A stretch of DNA of 64,000 nt from Aquila chrysaetos chrysaetos (Eukaryota; Chordata; Aves; Accipitriformes; Accipitridae): positions 29,430,363-29,494,362 of the forward strand of contig NC_044005.1 of NCBI RefSeq assembly GCF_900496995.4, given 5' to 3'. Below the pieces are notes generated by a model. The model searched no databases. It was not told the DNA's origin and was given only the letters and a program-made list of their open reading frames with translations. Positions 52,501 through 64,000 of this stretch are shown here, in pieces; position 1 is the first letter of the stretch; each line of letters begins with the position of its first letter. The translations under genes and the position numbers were made by a program.

Positions 52501-55500
52501 AATGTCATTGTGCTAGCTAAGGATTTATGTAATTAGATACATCTGGAGGAAAGGATTAACTCAACATCATGATACAGCCTGAATCAACTTTGCTAGTTAA
52601 ACTGCAAGGATATCTCAGTTTATAAACTACCATGTTTGCAGGACAAACAGTGACTGACTCATCAAGGCAAATACGCATCAGGTTCAGCCTTAAACAGCAG
52701 CATAATGAAGAAAAAAAATGGAAAAAGACAAGATTGAATGTTTTTAGACTTTATGGGAGTTTGTTTCTATTGTCTGGATTATACAGCAAAAATAATTTCC
52801 ATTCTATAACACCTTTTAATTTGTAGTCAACTTTAATGTCCAATTTAAAATGCTGCACTAAAGAAGCAAAGGGTTGAAAAGAGGTGCTGGCTAATGTCCA
52901 GTGTTGCAGTTTTACAGTCACTGTGTGTGCAGTGCCTTCATATCAGATGATCTCACTCTCAAAAATCTTTGTTCCCACCCTTGTGCTACCTCCTCTTTTT
53001 GTCAGTAATTGATGCAGCCACATGGTGATATGTACCAGGAAACTGACCTAGTATAAAACTAACCTGGAAAAAAAAGGGATTGTAATTACAAAACCACAGT
53101 TTTATATACTAGAGAAACTGCCACAGAATATTGCTGTAAATCTGCCAAGTCAATAATATTCATGATGATCTGCTAAGTAAGTGCTGACTGTGAGGACTGA
53201 CGTTCCCTGGGGCTACTGGAAGTCACATATCTAGTTTTCCAGAATGACAGAACACTTTGGGAATTAAATGAGTTAAAATCATTCCTCCAACTTCTACTTT
53301 TTTTCCTTCTCATCCCTCAAGGCACTCGTGCCCTGTCCACACAACCCAGCCCCTTCCCAAGATGCCTAAGGAATGCCTAAATGGAATTACAAATGTTAGG
53401 ATGTTTGAAAAAAGAAAGGAATATTCTATCAATGTTTTCTTATTTTAATCATATGACTAAGAGTTAGCTAGAGTTGGTCTTCAGCAAAACAGTTACAGTT
53501 CTTAAAGCTAAATCACAAAGTGGAACAGTATTTTTTGTTAAATTTAAATAAAAACCAGAAAGCATTTAAGTTACCATATTATTGTCACATAAATCTTAAG
53601 CCTTCTCCCGTGTTTAACAATGTCCTTTGTTTTGCTATTCTCTCTAAATCACGTACGGGATGTGGTCCAAAAAACCTAACAATTTGCACATAGTAACACT
53701 TACAGTGTGTTACAAATGGAGAGCAACAATCTCATTTTCTCTTTTAACCATTGCTGCACACTAACTACACACTGGAACAGAAAAGGTTATACAACAATAT
53801 TCTGACTGGGTCTAACAGCTGCAGTAATGAACCCTTGAAAAGAGCACAGACTGACTCCTACCTGGAGACTTAAAATAATTTAGCTTTTTGACAAGTAAAA
53901 CACGGGTTGGGCAGCTTTTAAACACAGGTTCTTGGAAATACTGCTCCTTTATTACCTCTCAAGTCGAACAGAAGAGGTCACTAAAGAGTCACAGCATGCC
54001 TCTCTTCAAAATGGGCCAGTCATGCTGTCCTAGCCAGCCAGCTTGACCTCAGTGGCCTTCACTCTTAGCTTTTTCCATCCTTTGTGCTCTGACTCCACCT
54101 TCCCTTGCATTTACTTCTCCTCTCCATCCTCTCAGTTATGCACTATGTTTCCCTCTGTACCTTGAAGAGTTTAATAAGGCAGGCTGTGAATACCCCAAGA
54201 CCTGCCACTCCACATTTTCCATTCAGCTGCCTCTGGCGTGAGGATAGCAGCCTCCAAAAGAGGTTGTTTTGCGGCAAGAGTCAGCCCTCAAAGGACAGAC
54301 TACAGCATTCAGAGAGGTCAGCATTCACAGATGGGGGACTACTTGGCAGCAACACCAGTAACCAGGAGAGCAACACATGCAGAGATTCCTGCGGCCTTCC
54401 CTTCCCTCATCTGGAAGAAAAGTTTGGAGACAGAAGAAAGGATTGCTCTGCTTTGTGGGTTGTTTTCTTTCTTTCTTTCTTTTTTTAGCAGTCTTGGAAA
54501 AAAGAGTAAGAAAACAAGAACACACGCTCTTGTCAGAAGTATCCAAAATAAGAACAAAGACACTTCCTGACATGTTACAACACAGGAGTTCAGAGTCATG
54601 AAGAAATAAAACAGCATTCGCTAGGGTCTAGCTCGATCTCGCATTTAAACAATGTTTCCAGTTGAAAGAAACTGTAAACTCAATAGTTAATACTATAATC
54701 ATGTATAAAGACATCTATCATAAAAAGTAATTTAAAAGTACCTCAATGAATAGAGAGGCTTAATACAGGAAAAAGTCTTTAGTAGTTCATGTGTCTAGAC
54801 GAGTACTTCTTTTGGGCAGTGAAGGAGCTATTTTGTTGCTTAGAGTGCAAACATACATTTCCCATACCCACTATCCAGCCAGTGAATATCTACAGGTATA
54901 AGGCAGGAGTAATGGGCATGTCCATCCTATCTCACTGTAGTGACTCCACACTCTCAAAACCAGGATCCAGATAACAGAAGCAGCAAAAGACTAGCTGGTG
55001 GAAGCTCCAATGATTAACAATTTTTGTGCATGACAAAATGCAGTAATAAATAACAGCAACATAGTTGGTAGAACAAGTAAATCTTAGCTAAGAGAATCTT
55101 ATTCTGGAGGTAAGATGGGGTGAGCCCATGTTACTGTTCTGTTGCACAGGAAGGAAAGGCAGATCTTCCTAAAAATCCTCCTCATCTGTAAATATGTGGG
55201 ATTCAAGAGAGATCTGATCTGTATCTATATGGAACAACCTAAATGGAAAGTTGATGCCTCCATACGGTCCCTCTGGAACTCCCTGGCATCATGGATCCCA
55301 AAGTCCTTCCAATACGGCAGAAGCTAAGGAGGAACTCAAAGGCAGTTTATGCTGCTCAGCATGCTAATACCTCCCAGTAAGATTTCTGATCAGAAATCAG
55401 CAGTAATTATCCATCAAAACCAGGCTGGCTCTTTGCTCCATTGCCTCCAGCTTTTACAGACCATTCAGGATCCTGTTCAGAGCTCCCACACTGGGACAGG

Positions 55501-56764
55501 CCCACGCTGAGGAAGGACATGGTTTCTCTTCCCCCTCTTTGGCAGCATAGATCTGTCTTTCTAGATCTTAAAACACTGTGCCACTACATGCTGCCTGGGA
55601 TTCTTCTCAGATAATCAACACTTCCCCCCCACCCCGATCCCATCCAAACAACTTGTAAACTTCCTTTTCTATTTGCATAGTAAGGAAAGTACCCTCTTCG
55701 TGAGCCAGTATCTCATGAAACTTCACTGCTGCTCTCAAACAAACATCTTTCAGCAAGCTTATCTAACCTCCCTACCTCAGCTGCTTTCATTGACATATAT
55801 GAAAGCATATCCTGCTTCTTAAGAATAGTTTTAAAGTAGTTCTTAGAACAAAAATGTATTTCTTGTAATTACTAGAAGTAAATTACTTCCTTTATTATCA
55901 AACTCGTTTATAACTTAGTTTTATTCTCAAGAGCATGAAAACTTAAAATTCTAGCTTTGGAATATATGTGAGCAGCTACTTTGTTACTCCTAATTTAAAG
56001 TAAATATTTGATTAACAAAAAAAAGCCCTTAAACCATTTCTTACTGAAATGCTAAAAGGGAGTACCAAGAATTCTCAATAATAGGTATTGGTAAAAACAG
56101 CAGGGTTATTCTTCTACAAATCACCAAGTGGAAAGAACTGAAGCCAGTTTGAGCTGCCCTTGTAAGAACAGGACTCAAATGCTTAAGATAATAGGAGTGA
56201 AATAAAGTTTAAACTTGTACAGGATGTGGTTTGAACTAAGTAAGGGGTTATTTTAAGAAGAACTCTTACCAGCATAACTACATTAGACTAATTTTTCTAT
56301 ATGGTAGATTTACTCTGTTCCCCAAAATCCCTATTACTATGAAAACATACACACTCACACAGTGTATGCCCTAATAATGTTATTATGGATACCTTAGCTG
56401 TAACTATGAGCATTGCATATATGAGGAAATTTCGGTATGATTTTTTTATGGCTAATACAGTCAAATATGCAAGAAGAACCATCTTCCCACTAATAATTTT
56501 TAATTTGTGAAGTCTAGATAACTCTTTGAACTTCATTGTAACATGTGCTACAAAAATGTTTGATCAGTTTCTCAAGAGGATAAGTAATAATGAGGCACTC
56601 ATTCTTTTACAATCAGCACACACAAAATTCTCAATGAATATTTAACCAGCACTTACATTTTCACACTGCATCCTTCTGGGTTTTATGTGGGAAACATTGA
56701 GTCCATCAATAACAATATCAAACGGAAGTCGATTTTCCACAAATGTTTGAAAGGCTTCAAATTC
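28456..56764 (-). CDS. PRORP: Mitochondrial RNase P catalytic subunit (PRORP/MRPP3), C-terminal four coding exons, partial
   Basis: PRORP is the protein-only nuclease subunit that cleaves 5' leaders from mitochondrial tRNA precursors, working with TRMT10C and HSD17B10. Exons on the minus strand are 56657-56764, 31957-32105, 30300-30495 and 28456-28584, giving 193 codons in one frame with GT-AG junctions. They cover the NYN metallonuclease domain and the C-terminal zinc-binding tail. Lining the C-terminus up with the 583-residue human protein places the four catalytic acids correctly: Asp409 in FDIVIDGLN, Asp478 and Asp479 in SEDD, and Asp499 in TRDFLRDHK. Zinc ligands His557 (TWHIPY) and Cys578 (KWLC) are also present. 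The PPR domain, the first two zinc cysteines and the N-terminus lie beyond position 64000. The gene looks intact as far as it can be read. Confidence 0.96.
30300..30495 (-). CDS. PRORP: PRORP coding exon with three catalytic aspartates
   Basis: Acceptor TTTTGTTAAG, donor GTAAGT. Encodes [20 protein letters not shown] then [13 protein letters not shown]. The SEDD pair and the TRD aspartate are the metal-binding residues of the NYN active site. Confidence 0.96.
31957..32105 (-). CDS. PRORP: PRORP coding exon, middle of the NYN nuclease domain
   Basis: Acceptor TTTTCTGCAG, donor GTAAGT. Encodes [20 protein letters not shown], then KHML and on to FFFAEN, ending with two bases of Ile. The LVLGRKHML stretch is shared with human PRORP. 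Confidence 0.95.
35322..35334. repeat. 13-base G run
   Basis: Unbroken G run in the large PRORP intron. Confidence 0.9.
39719..39736. repeat. 18-bp perfect palindrome
   Basis: ACACAATTTAAATTGTGT is fully self-complementary with no spacer. It lies in an intron and no function is visible. Confidence 0.9.
41475..41496. repeat. GGT trinucleotide repeat
   Basis: Imperfect GGT repeat with one GGC unit in the large PRORP intron. Confidence 0.85.
43955..43974. repeat. ATCA tetranucleotide repeat
   Basis: Five ATCA units in the large PRORP intron. Confidence 0.85.
54464..54486. repeat. TTTC tetranucleotide repeat
   Basis: A short pyrimidine microsatellite that runs into poly(T) in the large PRORP intron. 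Confidence 0.8.
56657..56764 (-). CDS. PRORP: PRORP coding exon with the start of the NYN nuclease domain
   Basis: Acceptor TTTATTTATTTCAG, donor GTAAGT at 56656. 36 codons in phase 0 at both ends. Contains [18 protein letters not shown], the first beta strand of the nuclease with catalytic Asp409 (human numbering). Confidence 0.95.
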
Positions 56765-56935
56765 CTGAAATAAATAAATAAAAAACAAACACAGGGGAAT
56801 AATAAGTTGAGTTTAACAGAAAGAGATTTCTTTCACTTTTTATTAAAAAAAAGAAACAAAGCCTAAATGTCTCACTTTTCCTTCGTTGGCTACACTTCAC
56901 ATCTTTACTTGCATACTTCCTAAAACAACCACACC

Positions 56936-56963
<28 letters not shown>
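56936..56963. repeat. 28-base poly(A) on plus
   Basis: Uninterrupted A run, poly(T) on the PRORP strand, 172 nt upstream of the NYN-domain exon. No retroposon body is recognisable next to it. Confidence 0.9.
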
Positions 56964-56967
<4 letters not shown>

Positions 56968-58379
56968 TAAGCCGTAAGTGTTAGAGTGGATACTTCCAAT
57001 ATAATTTTAAATTACATTACAACTGAAAACCAAAACTTTACAATCATCCAGATTTTCATTGTAATCTGAACTACTGCACACTTACATAAAGATACATGCC
57101 ATAGTCATTGTTATGCAACAGCTGCAGAAGAAAGCAACTTTACAAACCAGTAGACTGTGACACTACTACTAACTTAACATTTCCAAGTGTAAAATAAGCA
57201 TCATACTTAGTTTCTCCGTAAGAATTCTGAAATCTCTGAATGCCAGTCAATATTTAAATAAACATACATTTAGAAACACAGCAGTCCATCTGTGAGAAAT
57301 ACACAGCTTTAAGGCTAGCAAAACAATACCAGAAACATAATGCAGTGATTGAGCAAACCAACAGCATCCATCCAGTTTTTCCAACAGAAGGAAAACCACA
57401 ACTGCTTTAGGCTTGAGACCTCATAGGAGGAGAACAGAATACAAAGCTTTAATAAAATCTTCAGGAATTTCTCCCTTGATTTTTGAGAAAAGATTAGTGT
57501 TTTTAGCAGACGCTTGCATAAGATTTCTACTTCCTGCTTCTGACTGGTTTTAATAGGCACAGGAACCCTAAGCCATCCTCATGGGCAGTGACCTGGTTTC
57601 ATAAATGACCTTTCTAGCAACAATTAAGACTTACTTATCAGTAACAGAGGTTTCACAGTCCAAGGCTATAAATGAACTTTCATAGGAACTCAAAACAATT
57701 GCAAATTTCATGCCTTCTGCTCAAAATTCAAGGAGTACTTTTCTAATCTTGCCTTCTCCCATGTAGCCATATGACAACATACAAGTCTAAATAAAAAACA
57801 TCCCCTCAGCACCCAAACAAAAACCTATACAGCATATACGATTCTTCCTCAGAGAAAGAAATGAAAGAAAGAATTTATTTGCCCAGAAAATACATTGCTG
57901 TCAGGCAGTAACAAATGATTACCAACTTGAGTCAGAATGCTTACGACATTATCCTAGGAAAAGGGTTACTTATATTAAGAGTACAAACCAACTAAGTGAG
58001 ATAAGATGTTAAAATTTCATGCACAATTTCCAAGGGAACAGAGGCATACTGGTCAAAAGCACACTGAAGAGAACACAGACAACTGGGGGCTTAGTCTAGC
58101 ACCACCAGAATTAATTGCCTTTTATGTGATCTTTCATTTCTCCATGGCTTAAATAAATGTTATTATTGAGAAAGTATAAAAAGCTGGGCAAGAAAACAAA
58201 AAGAAATTGTTGGCACTTGTGAAGTGTTTCCCCCTGCCCCAATCTCAATGTATTTTATATAGATGAATAAACATTCTCATTGCCGTCTGACAGGATGGAC
58301 ACAGAAAGGAAGCCACTACCAAAAGCGGTGGTAGGAGCAGGAGGAGAAACAAATGCAAAACCTAACAAGGATTCCTGAC

Positions 58380-58457
58380 TTCTGGGCTTATGCCATCCAG
58401 TGGACTTCCCCATGGTTCAAATTCAGATGAATCATCACTGTAATACTGGATGGCTGT
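58380..58457 (-). other. Candidate extra exon in the PRORP intron
   Basis: A strong acceptor on the minus strand (pyrimidine tract with TATCTTTCCTACATTTCAG) is followed by an open frame containing YYSDDSSEFEPWGS and ending ISPE before a weak donor GTCAGG at 58379. The stretch is 78 nt and phase 0, so it would join the next PRORP exon in frame. If read through, the frame reaches a TAG at 58362-58364. The peptide does not resemble human PRORP as I know it. It could be an alternative exon or chance. Confidence 0.25.
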
Positions 58458-59653
58458 CTGAAATGTAGGAAAGATACAGAGAAGGAAAACACATGCAGAC
58501 CGAATAAAGGTAAAATAGGAAAGCTTTGAGAGAAAGATGAGTGAAAATGGGAAAGACAAAAGAAAGTGGAAGCAGGTGAAAAACACATGGTAAACACTTC
58601 AGTAGAGAGTTATTTTCCTAATGCCAACAAATGCCAGTATTATTTCACTTAACATGGTTACAGTCAAGTAGAGATTTTTATAAGGTATAGTGTATACGGA
58701 ATCTTGTCTTTAAGGCCTCAGTTCAATACAAAACAAACACTTTGTGGAGAATTTTTAAAGTGGTATTTTATTTCAAGTGACAATAGTTATAGAGCACCTC
58801 CAGAAGAGGTGGGTTTTCCCCGATGGGCAGAGTAGAGTGTTTTGTCGAGGGAACACTATAGCATGAGTTGGGGGAGCAGCAGGGGAGTTCGGTGGGTCAG
58901 CGCTCCACTCTGCCCACTCTTTGCTTGGCTCCCTCTCCATTCCCAGCAGGGCAGATGGAGCAGGAGCTGCCACGAGGGTCCTGCTGAGAGGCACCAGGAT
59001 ATGCTCAGCACCTCTCAGAAGCCAGCTCATGGCTCTCTGGAGTCTATTTTTGGAGCTGGGGAGATGCTGCAGCTTTTTCAGTGTTGTTGCCTTGGCCACT
59101 CCACCTTTCCCTGCCATCTCCTCCTGTCCACGTCTCCTACTCCATTCTCAACATGTGCCTGACAGTGTGCCCCTGCCAGCCTCTCAGATCTGCTCAATTG
59201 TTTTGCCTCACTACCAGTAAACTGTGCAATACAAGGAGAGATGGTTTGCTGGCACAGGAGACTCTTATCCACACAGGGAGGTGAGGAGTTAATAGCAGAA
59301 TAAGTACAGAAGACAAATGGCCAAGTTTAATTTATGTCACCAAATACAGAAGACTGCAGTGAAAAGCCTTAGACAGACTAAAAATCCCCAAGGATTGGTT
59401 CATTTTCTCCTTGCCATCCATATTTCCCCAGCAACACACAAGAGTGCTCCTTTCCTTTTCCAGAAAAAAAAATACATAAAGAACAATAAAGAAGATCTGG
59501 GTCTGCTCCCCTGTGAGAGTTTTTGAGTCGCCATATTTCCCATCCTCTCCAGACACAGGGAAGGAAAAGGGCGAAGCCTGGGAATAATCAGCAGATTACG
59601 TCAACCAGACACAGTACAAAGAGTTACTCACACACAGACTGACACTATAAGAG

Positions 59654-60255
59654 TGTATTGGGTCGGACTGAGATGGAGTTAAATTTCCCCGTAGCAGCCC
59701 TCGTAGTGCTGTGCTCTGTACTGGTAGCTAGAAAGCTGTTGATAACACACCAGTGTTTTGGCTACTGCTGAGCAGTGCTCACACAGCATCAAGGCTGTCT
59801 CTCCATCACTTCCTCCTGCCCTCACCAGTAGGCTGGGGGTGGGCAAGATCTTGGGAGGGGACGTAGCCAGGACAGCTGACCCAAACTGACCAAAGGGATA
59901 TTCCATACCATATCACATCTGCTCAGCAATAAAAGCTAAGAGAAAGGAGGAGGAGGCTGGCATTCATTATTACAACGTTTGTCTTCTGGAACAACTGTTC
60001 CATGTACCAAAGCCCTACTTCCCAGGAAGTGGCTGGACATCACCTGCTGATGGGAAGTAGAGAACAAATCTTTTGTTCTCCTTTGCTTCTGCACATGTCC
60101 TTTGCTTTTGCTTTATTAAACTGCCTTTATCTTGAACCACGAGTTTTTTTCCATCTTATTTTCTCCCCCCTGCCCCCGGCCCTGTCCTGCTGAGGAAGGG
60201 AGTGACAGAGCGGTTTTGTGGGCACCTGGTGTCCAGCCAAGGTCAACCCACCACA
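59654..60255 (+). mobile_element. Solo LTR of an avian endogenous retrovirus (602 bp)
   Basis: Starts TGTATTGGG and ends CCACCACA. It is flanked by a perfect 5-bp direct repeat AAGAG (59649-59653 and 60256-60260). A TATA-like AATAAAA lies at 59928-59934 and ATTAAA at 60115-60120. A block of about 60 bp around 59852-59911 matches the first LTR (about 17409-17468) almost base for base, so the two belong to related families. No gag, pol or env remains. It lies in a PRORP intron on the opposite strand. Confidence 0.88.
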
Positions 60256-60706
60256 AAGAGAGAAAATATACAATTTGAAGAATGCTGATCCTTCAAAGAT
60301 CAGGATTTGTCTGGATTTTATGCACATCTTACAGCCACAGTAATAAGGAGATGATTCACCCACAATTCTCTAAAGATATTTCCTTCACTAGCCAACTGTA
60401 AGAAGAAATTGAAGATCTTCGTTATAAGCCATAAATGAAGTAGAGCACAGCTGCAGCTAGGGTACAGCTGATCCAAGAGAAGCCAGACACAATCATCCAG
60501 GCAGTACAATGATGACGTGAAGGTTGGTTTAAGCAAAAAGAAGCAAGCTATTCACAGGGACTTCCCCTTCCAAACAGAGAATGCAATGCGTGATCTACAT
60601 ACACCCTGGCATGTGCCGCAGGAACATTTACATGGAAACATCCTGCTGAACATGACAAGGGGCGCTTCTGATGAATCCTTTCAACACACCAATAAGTAGC
60701 AAAACA

Positions 60707-60722
60707 TCTCTCTCTCTCTCTC
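60707..60722. repeat. TC dinucleotide repeat
   Basis: Eight TC units in the PRORP intron. Confidence 0.85.
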
Positions 60723-62601
60723 CCCGCCACGCCCCACAAGTAAGAGCACCAAAACAAACACAGCAAACCTTACACTGATTTCTATCTTGTTCTGACCAGG
60801 TTCATCTCACAAAGTTTCCAAGGAAAAGTCCATTCTCACAGCCTTGGAAACACTACTCAAACTCGATTCAACAGAGTTGGCAACTGAAGGGACAAAACTT
60901 TAAAAACACATTCAGCATTGCTTATTGACATGACCCTCTTAATGCTTGGAAGCCACAGAAAAGTGTTGCAATGCAGCAAGGCTGTTACCTCACTGCAAGA
61001 CTTCCCACAGCAGCCAGTGCACTGCGTGAACGTGTCTCCCTGCAGCTGGAATATGCGCAATGCAGCAGGGTGCTCACCAGCGGCTCCAGTGATATCCTGT
61101 CTCACACCACTTACCAAAAGCAAAGGGAATTTTAAAAAAACCCACCTGATTTCATTCATTGCCTAGCTGGGAAAATAGGGGAATGCCAACTATGCAACCG
61201 TGCGTAATGATTCACTGCACCTTCTACTAAGAAAACTTATCTTTGCAAATGAACACCACACTGACTAAATCGATTTGGAAGTAAGAGCCAGCCATAACAA
61301 ACCCATGATGGAATTTACCTTGATGTGAAGAATTAAAGACATTTAAAATAATTTTTTGTTTAACCACTAGCGTGTGCGTGACTCAATTCCATTCATATCT
61401 CGGCAAAAGCACAACACAGTCTCGCATTTTTTGGTACTCCACACCAGCTGAATGACTCATGCGCTATTTCACCATCATTTTATGGTATGCAGTGGTGCTG
61501 CCACAGAAAGAGGTGTTTCTACCTTCTCCCCTCCCTCAGCCATTCATTCTTAGCCTTGTCCCCTCTACCCACACACACACGTTTTTTGGCACAAGGAGAA
61601 TGACTGACATGGATGAAGAACTGAGCCACCATGAACTGAGCCAATTAGCAGTCTTAGCCTGCACCAGGCTGTTCAGGTCAGAGCACGGAGGTTTGTCCTG
61701 GCACGAAAATTCAGCCAGGACATGGAACAGGAATGAGACTGGTAGCAAGGGAGACTACTGGGATCACCTTCTCCCACAGGTAGCCCTGACTATGCTAACT
61801 TACTGGACTGTGAAACTACATTTTATGGATTTCTCTCTCAACCCGAGGTATTGCAGCAAAACAATAGATAGAGGTTGGTTTTAAAAAACAGAAGTATAGG
61901 AATTATTGTTTGAAAGAAAAAAGATTGGGTTTGCTATTTTAAACATTCATTTAAAAATAATTTTTAAAAAAGTGTGACCTCAGACTTCAAAAGTCTGGCT
62001 TACACAGCCAATAATATTTGAAATAGCAGTAGTAATAAATCCAAAAATAGGACTTTTCTGTAAAAGTATTAACACTATTTCAACTTCTGTAAATACATTT
62101 ATAGACGGAAATGTATGTTTTTCTTCCAATACCAGTGCACAAACTCAAAAGCACAACAGAAATGAGGGGAGGAATTCATTATTATTATTTACAGATATAC
62201 TACGTTAAATATGGTAACATAGAAATAAACATCACAATTGAAGACAAAACAAAGAAAACATAGCTAAACAAGCATGTCCTTTGATAAGAGCAATGAGAGT
62301 AATTAAAATTAGTATTTTGAAATAATTTTAACATCTATAACAGATCTAAGTATATGACAAGTTTCAGATCACAGAAAGGTTAGATCACTTGAGCATTTTT
62401 CTCAAGTCTAAATAGGAAATATGTTGGCAACTAGAAATAAAATAATGGTATTGCTCAAATTCTGCAACAATCCAAAATGTCTACTGATCTAAATGCCAAA
62501 CCCCAAAGTAATATAACATACAAAGGAGATAAATGAGCAAATCCATAGAGAACTTTTAAATACAAGAAAAGCTATTAAGTTCATGCCAACACATGAAATT
62601 T

Positions 62602-62637
62602 GAAAAGAAAAGAAAAAAAAAAGAAAAAAGAAAAAAC
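62602..62637. repeat. A-rich tract
   Basis: Runs of A separated by single G in the PRORP intron. Confidence 0.8.
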
Positions 62638-64000
62638 CCTACCAAAACCTATTAAAATCACTGCAGGAAAGGCTGCCTGTCACTTCTTCTAAACAATAAA
62701 TTTTATGCTCACTCATCAGGAATGGTGGAGAGACACTAAAGTCAAATTAAAAAGTGCAAAACTACGGTATTCAACATATATTGTTTCCAGAAGCATTCAC
62801 AACAGTTTAAGCTTTGTACAACAGAAAAAGTAGTGCTTCCCCTCTCCATATTAAGTGGCAACATAGTGAAGTGCAAGGAAAGAGCAAAGTCTAATTAACA
62901 GAATATTATACTGCACTTAAGTATTATGTAACTCTACCCTAAGTATCAAACGGTGTTTTTCAACACTGTAAGACCAGCTCTTAGAGAAGTGAAAACATTC
63001 ACTTTCTAACAGTTTCATAAAATAAAAAGTGATGGGGGTTGCTTTCTTTTCAGCAATGTTTCTTGGTATCAGAAGAAAAACACAGGAATGAGATTTAGAG
63101 TGTGAGAAATAAAATTCAGCTGTCAAACTGAAATCCAGCCAATTTTTTTTAAGGCGCCTTGTTCAAGCACTCTTAAATCTGTTTGTTGCTATGCCTGAAG
63201 GGTTTGAATATTTCCCCCACAGTTTCAAAGCTTGGAAATCCCCTTCAAACCCTTATGAGCAGGAAGGCTTTTCTCAGTATTGTGTATTGGTATCACTATG
63301 TACTCTGGATTGCATACAATTTGTTTGCCCTCTGTTACATGCTTCTAAAGTTAACAAATAATCCAGGAGTCAAACTCCTGTGGCTGTAGCTTTCAGAGAT
63401 ACCGTCACAAACAGGAAAGTGCTCGCAGGCGCACTGACAACCTGGCTGAGATGTGCTCTGTGTTGCCTGTTCATAGTCCTCCATCAACAGCAGGCAGTGT
63501 TCTCGTGGGACTTGCTCCTGCCTGCCTGTATCAGACAGCAGAGGGTCAGTCACGAGGCCAGTGCAAAACTTGGACCTCAACAATCCAGGCAGCACGCTTC
63601 TGAAACGTCCTTCCTGAGCACACTTAACATGGAGGGAGGAACAAGCAGTTTGTGCTGCTGTCCTCAGTGGAAAAATGCCCTCATCTTTCCAAGGCTGCCA
63701 TCCTAAGTACAAGAGTATAGAAATGGACCATACCAAGCTTTCTTTTAAAACAAACAAACAAAAAAAACTTGCAAAGGCAGAGATATTTTGAATTCACAGT
63801 GCTTTCAAAATTGTAAAGGCTATTTTGGAACCTTTTCGTCTTAAGGCAAACCACCTAACAGAATGCTAAACAAGGAAAAGATTGACTTGAATGCTTGAAT
63901 ACAATGTAACAGGCATTACAGAAAGACAGTGGAATAATATAAAAGCAATGAATCATGAACTTGACAGAAAAGACACCGTCCCAAGTAAGTGAGGCAGACT

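Larger units (their letters stand above)
32106..56656 (-). other. PRORP: Large PRORP intron (24.5 kb)
   Basis: This intron separates the exon with the first catalytic aspartate from the rest of the nuclease domain. I read it for exons, RNA genes and transposons. It shows only chance open frames under about 145 codons, simple repeats (41475-41496, 43955-43974, 54464-54486), a 13-base G run (35322-35334) and a perfect 18-bp palindrome (39719-39736). No other gene is supported. Confidence 0.85.
56765..64000 (-). other. PRORP: PRORP intron, continuing beyond the window
   Basis: Holds a 28-base poly(A) tract on plus (56936-56963), a possible extra exon (58380-58457) and a solo LTR (59654-60255). 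A GC-richer stretch at 58780-59260 has a chance 114-codon frame. I find no segment resembling the PPR or CxxC zinc part of PRORP, so the upstream exons are probably outside the window. Confidence 0.75.

Noticed and set aside
58773..59117. 114-codon open frame on minus in the PRORP intron
   Set aside because: GC-rich patch with two further overlapping frames on plus; no domain recognised and not similar to PRORP.
61459..61884. 141-codon open frame on plus
   Set aside because: No known motif, opposite strand to the gene and no splice context. Length is within chance for a 64-kb window.
63335..63757. 140-codon open frame on minus, considered as an upstream PRORP exon
   Set aside because: Does not contain PPR-like helices or the CxxC zinc motif expected there, and competes with a 108-codon frame on plus.

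Overview
The window is vertebrate nuclear DNA, almost certainly from a bird and probably a non-galliform one. Three things point to this: multi-exon genes with GT-AG introns, a CR1 LINE 3' end (the typical avian retrotransposon), and two avian-type solo LTRs in otherwise repeat-poor sequence. Two protein genes can be read with confidence, both on the minus strand. They are in the order known from human chromosome 14q13: PRORP upstream and PSMA6 downstream.

Layout in plus coordinates. 1-10.94 kb: intergenic DNA downstream of PSMA6, with no recognisable gene. 10.96-23.41 kb: complete PSMA6, seven coding exons that splice in frame to 246 codons, the same length as the mammalian protein. About 23.0-23.85 kb: the PSMA6 CpG-island promoter, with ETS and NRF1-like sites and a TCGCGA-centred palindrome. 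23.85-27.6 kb: intergenic. About 27.6-56.8 kb: the last four coding exons of PRORP with its 3' UTR, including one 24.5-kb intron. 56.8-64 kb: a further PRORP intron that runs off the window. The PPR-domain exons of PRORP are not here.

The genes have separate roles. PSMA6 is the alpha-1 subunit of the 20S proteasome. PRORP is the nuclease subunit of mitochondrial RNase P, and its catalytic aspartates and the C-terminal zinc ligands can be read directly.

Main points for a second look: a solo LTR inserted 33 nt from a PSMA6 splice donor; a second solo LTR with a perfect 5-bp target-site duplication and a core shared with the first; an upstream in-frame ATG for PSMA6; a possible extra exon in the PRORP intron; and long inverted repeats in PSMA6 intron 1. 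I found no strong evidence for a wholly new biological system.
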